DNA from: Channallabes apus
Lineage: Eukaryota; Chordata; Actinopteri; Siluriformes; Clariidae
DNA: 64,000 bases
Reading direction: 5' to 3'
NCBI GenBank assembly: GCA_030522415.1
Contig: CM060113.1
Location: 8,959,065 to 9,023,064, forward strand
Within the stretch, counting starts at the first letter, position 1. The number at the start of each line of letters is the position of its first letter. The translations under genes were made by a program, and so were the position numbers. The notes under the pieces are model-generated. The model worked only from the letters and a program-made list of their open reading frames with translations. It did not search any database and was not told the DNA's origin. Shown one piece after another: positions 56,158 through 64,000 of the stretch.

Positions 56158-56299
56158 TGAGGGGGCTTTCCAGATTGTGCAATATCAAAGTCCAGTCCTT
56201 ACTTCCTTATTTATTTAGAGGAAGTGGCCACTTGTTATGCGTACTTAGATTTGTTAGCCAGTGAGACCTGGACGAGAACTGTTCTCTCACTGAAGCAAG
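56158..56299 (+). promoter_or_regulatory. lyg-D promoter with adjacent NF-kB-like and C/EBP-like sites
   Basis: GGGGCTTTCC at 56162-56171 fits the NF-kB consensus GGGRNNYYCC. ATTGTGCAAT at 56174-56183 is a palindromic C/EBP-type site. A TA-rich TTATTTATTTAG follows at 56208-56217, about 80 bp before the ATG at 56300. This arrangement is typical of inflammation-induced innate immune genes; regulation itself is inferred. The matching stretch in block 1 is gone. Confidence 0.5.
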
Positions 56300-57854
56300 A
56301 TGAAACTCCTTATCATAGGTGAGTCGCTTATATTTGACATTTAGATTTAGGCAATTGGCAGACGCTCTTATCCAGAGCAATTTACAAAATTGCTTTGAAG
56401 TTTCCATCATTTGATACTGTAGGTCCTTACACTAGGTTACTAGGTTATTAATTAAGTACCATCAGTCAAACACTGTTGGAAAGGTTTTGTTTAGGGGACG
56501 TTATGCCAAATATTGAATAAACAAATAATAATTAAATATAAAAAAGAAATTTCTGTCTCTGTAGGTGCACTGGGACTCTCTTACGTGTTAGCTCTCTCAT
56601 GCATTTATGGAGATGTCATGAAGATTGACACGACCGGAGCATCCGAGCAAACAGCTCGCCAAGACAAACTCACTGTAAAGGGTATGTCTGCTTAAATGTA
56701 CTGTATGTCTGGTGGTTGTGGTCAGAATCGTGAATTCAAGAGTTAATGTATTCTTTTGTAAAGGGGTTGAAGCTTCATATAAACTGGCTGAACATGATCT
56801 GAAGAGGATGGCGCAGTACAAGAACATCATCATGGATGTTGGTAGACTTTATGGCATGGACCCAGCTGTGATTGCAGCTATCATTTCCAGAGAGTCGAGG
56901 GCTGGGGCAGCGCTCGTTGATGGCTGGGGAGACCGCGGCAATGGCTATGGACTTATGCAGGTTTGTTTAAAGCACTGCTTCAGTAATCATAGTGTTTTAG
57001 CTGTTCTTTCTGCAATTGTGAAATTCTGACAATTCCAGCTGGAACCTCTTGCTACACTGTTTCGGTTTCACTTCATTTAACACCTGATTCTCTAGGTTGA
57101 CAAACGTTACCACAAATTGAGGGGAGCATGGGACAGTAAGGAACATGTGGCACAAGGCACTGAGATTCTGATTGACTCGATCAAAGGGATTCAGCGAAAA
57201 TTCCCTAACTGGCCCAAAGAGCATCAGTTTAAAGGTATGCCCTAGGACAAGCCCTACCTCTCCTTCCTTGAACATCCAAAAAAGGTTGTTTTTTCCTTTA
57301 ATACATCTTATCACTCTTAACAAATGACCAAAAGGAATAGTTTGGGTTTTTGGATGTCTGTCTTAAATCTTAAAGCGAGGTGCATATAAGTACATTACCA
57401 TGTACGGTACCATGTGCCAGATCATCAGGTTTGTCAACCAGAGGCAACGTTAGTAATCGGGCCCAAATTTCATAAACCTTATTCTGTGAAAAAAAAGCAT
57501 TCCAAAATTTAGCTGAGACTCATAAGAAGTTATGATGTATTTAGTACACAATTAACTCCTGTCTTTTCAGTAAAGGCATTGATTGTCACACAGAGATTAG
57601 TTTGCATTTGTAACACAGCATATCAACATGCTCTATGCCTTTTTTTTCTTACAATAGCTAAACTGATAATACTTCACTGCAATTTATTCATAAATAATAA
57701 AAATCTGTTTATTCTTTCAGGGGGAATTTCAGCCTACAACGCTGGAGTAAGAAACGTCCGCACATACAAGGATATGGACATTGGGACCACAGGAAATGAC
57801 TATGCCAATGATGTGGTAGCCAGAGCCCAGTGGTTCAAACGGCACGGCTACTGA
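56300..57854 (+). CDS. lyg-D: secreted goose-type lysozyme, intact five-exon gene (201 aa)
   Basis: Goose-type muramidase with an export signal. Exons 56300-56318, 56565-56681, 56764-56960, 57096-57234 and 57721-57854 join in phases 1,1,0,1. Exon 1 plus the start of exon 2 give [18 protein letters not shown], a charged residue plus hydrophobic core typical of a signal peptide, followed by [15 protein letters not shown]. The start has an AAG ATGA context. The body is offset by 16 residues from lyg-A: catalytic E89 in SRESRAG, D102 in GWGDRGN and D113 in LMQVD. The C-terminus AYNAGVRNV ... [16 protein letters not shown] is fully conserved. AATAAA lies at 57904-57909. Exon 2 is 33 nt longer than in lyg-A because it encodes most of the leader. 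It is likely the copy acting outside the cell. Confidence 0.94.
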
Positions 57855-57909
57855 GCAACATTTACTCTTCAAACGTAGCACTGTAATCTCATAGCACTGA
57901 TTAAATAAA

Positions 57910-58980
57910 TCCTTAGTTTGCACTGATTGTTGATGTGTTATGTTGTTATGTGGTTGATTTAAGTTTGTTATCAAGGATCAATTACCGTACATAGTGTCAA
58001 AAACATGCCAACAGGTGTGCATCAACCAATCTTGTCAAATTTAAATCTTTAATAGGTACAGGTCATAAAATACCATTATGACAGTTCTGCTAAAAATAAA
58101 TCAAATCCAATTCTAGCAATATGACATTACATTTGTTTGTTAAACTATAATTAATAATTATAAGCCTCTAAGGTATAGGTGTGGTGCCTTTTCTAGCAAA
58201 TGCATTGTTGTAAGTTTTTAATTATATAATATGCAGAACCTTAAAGGTTCCCACTTCAGATGAAATGAAGAATGCTTATGTGTTTTCGATGGTTTGTAGA
58301 GTTTTTCCTAGTTCTTTCCTTTCCTAGTTTGTTCTTTACTAGAATTTACAAAGCTTGCATACAAATCTAAGCATATAAATATAAATGCGTGAATCATCAG
58401 TGTAGAAGTGAAAGTTTAGGCACTGTTGTTCAATAATGGATGGTATGATATGCTTTAAATAATCAGGGTGTACACTGTATACAGATTAGAAAGGAATAAT
58501 GGCAAACAGATATGTGACTGAGGAATGTAGGCCATGTGCACAGGGTTTAGTGAGAGGAATTTTCCACACCCATAAACCAAGACCACAACCTGCCTAATGA
58601 TTAGAACTTAAAGCAACTACTGCATTCCAATGCACACATTCCATTCAGGTGATACCAGAATGTGTTTATCATTGCAATAATACACCAATACAGACACTTT
58701 TGTTTGTTGATAGACAAATTCATTACCTGCAAATAATCTATCTGCAGAAATACACTGTCTCCTGCTTTTTGCTCCCAGGACTAACCTGCCTACCTGATCC
58801 ACTCTGGTACCAGATCTACAGTATTTACAATTAATTATTTTCATACACTTTATCCAATAAGCTTGTTTATTTTTTGTAAAATCACTCTAAGATTCTTTAA
58901 GGGTCTGTGAGAGAACAGCTGCTCCCGATACACGTGGGCGTGTTGAGGAACTGGCAAAACTAGTTCCTATTTGGTATTAT
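57910..58980. other. intergenic, nothing recognised
   Basis: AT-rich DNA between lyg-D and the lyg-E upstream region. No counterpart was found in block 1. Confidence 0.4.
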
Positions 58981-59102
58981 TATTGACTGCTTATTAGCAT
59001 CAGAAAGGCTGCATGTTCAACTTGAAAAGTAAGTCCATCACATTGACTTCGGTATTGATCCGCTGATACCAGCTGACCAGTCTTTATTTGCTATATTTAC
59101 AG

Positions 59103-59175
59103 TTTTGCATCTTATTGCCTATAACTTTGCAAAAAGTCATGGAAACTTGTGAAGCTGGATCCTCTGCTAAAAATG
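59103..59175 (+). other. candidate first coding exon on the plus strand (possible lyg-E exon 1)
   Basis: TTTACAG acceptor, then an ATG at 59139 giving METCEAGSSAKN, then donor GTGAGA at 59176. It ends in phase 1, exactly what lyg-E exon 2 (61451) needs. Upstream, CTTGAAAA|GTAAGT (donor at 59029) could end an untranslated exon. No similarity proves the link, and no counterpart was found upstream of lyg-B. Confidence 0.3.
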
Positions 59176-60580
59176 GTGAGAAACTATTTAATTTATTCCA
59201 CGCAACTGTAGTTTTGTTCTAAAAATGTAGAACATGTCTTTGATTAGTTTTGTTGGGCCAATTGAAAACTTTTCTTTGCTCCTCCATAAATATAAATTTA
59301 AATATAAAAAGCATTCTCTATGACCGGTATGCACAATAAAATGCACAATTAGCTTTAAAACTATACAGACACAGAACTTCTTCTAAACAACGCAGTACAT
59401 TTGTACAGTATGTACTGTATGCATGTCCTGTATGTGTATATTGTATTGTATATGTGTATATACAGTGTATATTGAAGTCTCTACATTGATAGACATACAG
59501 CTAGAAGTGAAGGGTTTACGTATTAAATAAATAAATTTTCTTTTCTAAATTCTTTATTTATTTATTTTTTATAATTTTTTTTCTTTTTTCATTTTTTTTT
59601 GTAAATTTTCTTTCATTTTTGTGAAGCTGCTTTGAGACAATGACCATTGTTAAAAGCGCTATATAAATAAAATTGAATTGAATAAATATATTTCAGGTTC
59701 AACAAAATACTTAAGGTTTTTACAAAGCTGTTGGTGAATCGCAGGTGGTATTTAGTGGTGGGGGAGCCAACCAAAAATTCTAAGTTTGCAAAACAAAAAA
59801 TATATACTGTATCTTTCCAACCGGGGGAAATTACTAGTAATTAAACAACAGATTCATATATTACAAATTTGGTGCTTTTATACAAAATTTAAGACTTTGT
59901 TACTTGCACAATTTGTAGAGCATGTTGTTTTTGTATGTCTATATTGTATGTCCCCAAATTAATGTGAAACAGTTTATCAGTCATTCTACAAAAATGGTGG
60001 AACATGCTGTCACTTAGTTTTGCTGATGCCAAAATCATTGAAATGAACATAACAGACACATTATTTGTATGTTATGTTCAGAAAATATAGTCTGTATGTA
60101 CTTCCAATCATGAAATACATTTTCTTATTTTAATGGTCAATATTTAATTGTTTTAAAAGGCCAAGTTCAAGGAAATGTCACTTTGATCATAAATAAATAT
60201 TTAAAATTTCTCTCAAAATTATCATTGGTGTTACCGTCACTGGTTTTACCGTCATTCGTGTGACAGTCCTTGGTGTTAATATGGCAGAAAAGTAACACCA
60301 GTTATTAAATGTATTTAAAAAAAAACATAAAAATACATTCTGTTCTACTTTTTGTGGATTCATAAAGTTAAAAAGTTAAAAGTTATTGCTATACCAGAAG
60401 TTCTAGGTGTGAAAGAAGAAATACATTTCTGGAGTTTTTTTTATGACCCAAATGCCGCCTTTTCTATAGAATGATTCATGTAAGAAAAAGAATCTCCTGC
60501 AGAGGGGTCCATGTCCTCCGACACCACCTGCATGGGTGAAGATCTTAACCTCCCTATACTGAGCCCAAATGTACAGTCTT
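59176..60580. other. intergenic with a LINE-type 3' tail
   Basis: 59623-59690 reads GTGAAGCTGCTTTGAGACAA ... GCGCTATATAAATAAAATTG, a fish retroposon 3' end. Nothing else recognised. Confidence 0.45.
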
Positions 60581-60584
60581 GCAA

Positions 60585-60980
60585 ACGACTCACCTGCTTT
60601 TCTGACTCACTTTGACTTCCTCAGCAATATTTAAATCCACCTTTTGTCTTTTATTTGGTTAACACTGTTTAACAAGTAGTCTCTCTTTCTTTTGTTTACT
60701 CTGTATGTGTGCATGCGCGTGACTGGGTGGGTTTATGGTTGCTGAGAGAAAGTGAAAGTAAAGTCACAGCTACAAACGTCACATTTTTGCCAACACATGG
60801 GCAACCAGGAAGACAGGATTAGTGCGAAAAACATGTACATACGTGCACATGCGCGCACACAAACAAGCATTTTCATTCTGCTGAAGTTCAGTTTCGTTCT
60901 GTCTGTTTATATGCAACGAATTTTGAGAAAAGTTACAAACATTTCTAGAAAACTGTTTCATTCTGTCCAGTGATGGGTCA
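60585..60980 (+). promoter_or_regulatory. putative regulatory region of lyg-E with IRF-type element, conserved in block 1
   Basis: Aligns with 37715-38110. GAAAGTGAAAGT at 60748-60759 fits the GAAANNGAAANN interferon-regulatory-factor binding pattern. It lies about 700 bp before lyg-E exon 2. Function inferred. Confidence 0.4.
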
Positions 60981-61450
60981 TACTCAAACAGCTCAGACAG
61001 TCGTATTGGCACTAGTGTGCAGTAGTAAATAGACCGTTCAGACATAACAAGAACACGACCACCACGTGTCATATTCATGTGGCACAAATTGCTGGAAAAA
61101 AAGACTGGCTGAGATGGAAAAGTATCACAACATTTCAAATTTTGTTACACAGTCATCATTTTCTGCTTTAAAAGGTGAAACAAGAGTATTAACTTAAATG
61201 GTACTCTTGAGAAATAAGGAACCTACCAACCCTGGAGTCTATGCTGTTAGAAATAAAAACTGAATATTGTAAATTGCATGCAAAATTGCAAACTTAACTT
61301 CGCATGATACACATGTGATCTATCAGCCTGGACAAAATTGTTTTTTATTTCTAAAGAAACGTCAAAGTTATTTAAAATTAATTAATTAATCGATTAATTG
61401 ATTCATTTATTGATTAGTTGCTCAATTTATTAATTAATTACATTTTCTAG

Positions 61451-62021
61451 AGTGCATTTTTGGAGATCTCATGAAAATCAAAACGACTGGAGCATCTTCC
61501 AAGACAGCTTCCCAGGACAACTACAAAATAACTAGTTTGTTACTTATCTTTCATCCTATCCATAACTTATGATAAAAATATTACACCTGATACTTCAAAT
61601 ATTGTTATTAAAGGTGTAGAAGCCTCACATAAAATGGCTGCATATGATCTGAAGAGGATGGACATGTACAAGCCCATCATCATGAATGTTGCCAGAGCTA
61701 AAAAGTTGGACCCAGAAGTGATTGCAGGCATCATATCGAGAGAGACAAGGGGTGGAACGCGTGCATCGGGGCTTATTGATAGCTGGGGAGATGAAGGCAA
61801 CAGCTTTGGACAAATGCAGGTTTGTTGAAGCAACAAATGCGTAATGCATTTAAACACGACATTATATCAGAGCCTAAATCTATTCTAATTGTTCTTTCTT
61901 AAACTGTTAGATTTTGTTTGTTTGCAAGTTAATATTGCTCCAAAGCGAGCTACGTAGATGGCAGATGACGTGTGATACCATTTTCTTTAGGTTGACAAAC
62001 GTCACCACGATCCAAAGGGAG
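61451..62021 (+). pseudogene. lyg-E: goose-type lysozyme interrupted in exon 4 by a transposon
   Basis: Partner of lyg-B in block 2. Exon 2 is 61451-61534 and exon 3 is 61614-61819, both open and with borders as in lyg-B. Exon 4 starts at 61991 (VDKRHHDPKG) and breaks after 31 nt where a hAT-like end begins (CAGAGGTGGAAAGAGTAAT at 62022). Catalytic Glu in SRETRGG remains, but GWGD is SWGD, LMQ is QMQ, and the exon 2/3 junction codon is Ser instead of Gly. The remainder of exon 4 and exon 5 could lie past the window, beyond the element. I rate it a pseudogene; if the insertion is polymorphic or the gene is spliced around it, that would change. Confidence 0.85.
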
Positions 62022-64000
62022 CAGAGGTGGAAAGAGTAATAAAATTTTGTACTCAAGTACAAGTACTGTTACTTCAGTGAAATTTTACTTAAGTACAAGT
62101 AAAGTTACAATTATAAAAATCTACTCAAGTAAAAGTAAAAAGTAGCTCATTAAAAAATGTACTCAGAGTAAAAGTTACCGAGTTACTTTTTTATTTTTTT
62201 TTAACAGCGGGGGTGGGATGAGGCATTCGTAGTTCAAAAAAGATGAGCAGATGTAAATCTCAAACTAGTTGTTTTTAACTGAAGGAACACCTTTGCATAA
62301 TAAAGCTGTTGTCTTTCTTGTGCTTGAAAATCAAAGTGGTCACTTAAATATGGTGTTACGTCCCAGTCTAGGGCCAAACAGCAAAAGAATGGTTCAGGGT
62401 TCTATTTATAATATATATAACTGTATGGAAATGGTGGTATATGGCAGAAAGAACTAGAGATAGAAAGAACTAAAGATCCAATCATTAACTGATGAAATAA
62501 TGAGGTTTGTACACACACACACACACACACCCCAGGAGGAGGATCAGATTCAGGTTGGACCCAGGCCAAAATAATAAACAAAATGGTATTTATATTTAGT
62601 AGCTAGATTACCTGCAAAAAAAACAAAAAACAAAAAGAAACACACACACAAACAAAAATACAGGTACCTTCCCGGACTCCCTAAACCAAAAACAATGAAA
62701 TTATCTACAAACAGGGGCGGACTGGCCATCGGGAGCACCGGGACATTTCCCGGTGGCCTGACGGTCGTTCTGGCCTGCCGGCTGCCGCTGTGCAGACAAT
62801 CAGCCTGGCATGTGATAGGCTGGTGTGCTACAGTAGAGGTGGTGGACAGTTCAGCGTTAGAGTCAGAGCAGGAACCTTCAGGTAAAGTTTAATATAAGCA
62901 AAACTAAACATGCAGGTAGCAGCTATACTTTTTAAACAACATGTGCTTTTTATGATTTATAAGATCAGTAGTAGGACTGTGATTTTGGGGACATACAACT
63001 GATGGCTGCACAATTATAAATACAGATTATTGAACACGCTTATTTCATATTGCAGAGCAACTAGATGTGCAGAGTGAGAGAGAGAAGGATTCAGGGAAAG
63101 ATGAAGGAGACAGTGAAATCACTAGTAGTGCTAATTACTTACTGTTTACTCTTACTGGTCTGTTCCACATAATGCCATAATTGAGTAAACATTATCTGTT
63201 ACTTACGCTGTCACAGGTTTTGTTAAGTTTGTGTTTCTGATACATTTGGTATACTAGAGTTGAGCACTGAAAATACACAAAATGTAAAATTTCAACATGT
63301 GAATGTGTCTCTTATTATCTCTTTTAAAAAGCCAATTTTCTATTTGTCATTGGTTTGGTAGTATAAATGGTGTATTCCTAGTGAGTTGTTAAGGGTTATT
63401 TTTTTTATTCATTTATATTGCATCTGGTAGTCTACTGTACCTGTTACAATAATAGGGTTAGCCTGCAAGTTTATCAGTCCAGTAGATTACATGAATAGGG
63501 TGGTGGTGACTGCAGCAGCAGAGGTGGCCTGGGAGTGGAGTCAAATTCCCGGCCTGAATTATTGTCCCAGTCCGCCACTGTCTATAAATATATACAAAGA
63601 CCAACCAAATCAAAGGGACAAAGCAATAATCAAAGTCAATTGGAGGCAAAACGTCAAACCGGAATACACAACCAAATATCAAAACGGCAAAATCACAACC
63701 TCTTTCATCTTTCCCGCGTCTCTCTCCGGTTTATATATGGTCATGCTAGTCGATGACGTCACTCAGGGCGGAAGCGACCGTGTGGAAGGTCAGGAAGATG
63801 CCGATGTCAGAAAACCTGGAGTGGAGTCTGGAGCGGCGCGCGACCAGGACATGATACACACACGCGAGCGCAACGGGGCATTTATACAAAGCAATATATT
63901 TTTATTATTTTATCATTTTCATTCATTTATTTTTTACTCAGTAGCGAATATGATTTAAAATGTAGCGAATTACAATACTTCAAACAAAACGTACTTAAGT
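62022..64000. mobile_element. hAT-like element with CAGAGGTGG end, runs past the window
   Basis: Left tip CAGAGGTGGAAAGAGTAAT followed by many ACTCAAGTA(C/A)AAGTA motifs (62040-62180). Near the right edge GTAGCGAATTACAATACTTC and ACGTACTTAAGT look like the matching inverted inner end. The presumed 8-bp target is AAAGGGAG at 62014-62021, which cannot be checked because the right end is outside. The interior has no transposase and contains a nested element. A (CA)n run lies at 62511-62529. Confidence 0.65.
62712..63580. mobile_element. nested hAT-like element with 8-bp target duplication
   Basis: Tips CAGGGGCGGACTGG (62712) and, reversed, CAGTGGCGGACTGG (63580) are inverted with one mismatch. 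The flanks TCTACAAA (62704-62711) and TCTATAAA (63581-63588) match at seven of eight bases. The length is 869 bp with no transposase. It sits inside the larger element that broke lyg-E. Confidence 0.82.

Noticed and set aside
1..64000. CRISPR arrays, bacterial operons or integrated viral genes
   Set aside because: No regularly spaced repeats with unique spacers, no prokaryotic gene organisation, and no recognisable viral polymerase, capsid or envelope sequence were seen.

Overview
The window looks like teleost genomic DNA, most likely from a catfish or another ostariophysan. Reasons: small exons separated by repeat-rich introns, goose-type lysozyme (lyg) genes of the fish type, Tc1-like transposons of several families, many copies of a tRNA-headed SINE resembling the catfish 'Mermaid' element, and long simple repeats. 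There are no bacterial-style operons, rRNA genes or CRISPR arrays. The organism call rests on repeat recognition and is an inference. || Layout, left part (1-30 kb, minus strand): the 5' half of one large gene. Six coding exons at 25.5, 18.7, 14.0, 10.7, 9.3 and 3.6 kb join in perfect phase into a 217-codon open N-terminus. It carries the KKKSRFQTFKNFFAKKKRK block and the later GKVKSLQ ... MKK segment, as I recall them for the CRACD/CRACDL (KIAA1211/KIAA1211L) actin-capping regulator family. The remainder of the gene lies before base 1. A candidate untranslated first exon sits near 30 kb. The introns hold an apparently intact Tc1 transposon (6925-8543), a degenerate Sleeping-Beauty-like Tc1, three mariner-like remnants, a Harbinger-like MITE and many SINE copies. 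|| Layout, right part (32-64 kb): a goose-type lysozyme cluster made of two related three-gene blocks. Block 1 is lyg-A (minus, 32.1-33.6 kb), a broken secreted-type copy (plus, 36.2 kb) and lyg-B (plus, 42.2-45.5 kb). Block 2 is lyg-C (minus, 52.3-53.9 kb), lyg-D (plus, 56.3-57.9 kb, with a signal peptide) and lyg-E (plus, 61.4-62.0 kb, interrupted in exon 4 by a hAT-like element). Intergenic sequence is also shared between the blocks, so this is a segmental duplication rather than six independent gene copies. A further relic of an A/C-type copy lies at 48.4-48.7 kb between the blocks. || How it fits together: the genes encode peptidoglycan-cleaving muramidases of innate immunity. A, B and C lack a recognisable signal peptide, while D has one. 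The D-type copy died in block 1 and the B-type copy appears dead in block 2, so loss is reciprocal and the locus keeps each type. In humans LYG1/LYG2 and CRACDL both map to 2q11.2, so the neighbourhood is conserved and favours CRACDL over CRACD for the left-hand gene.
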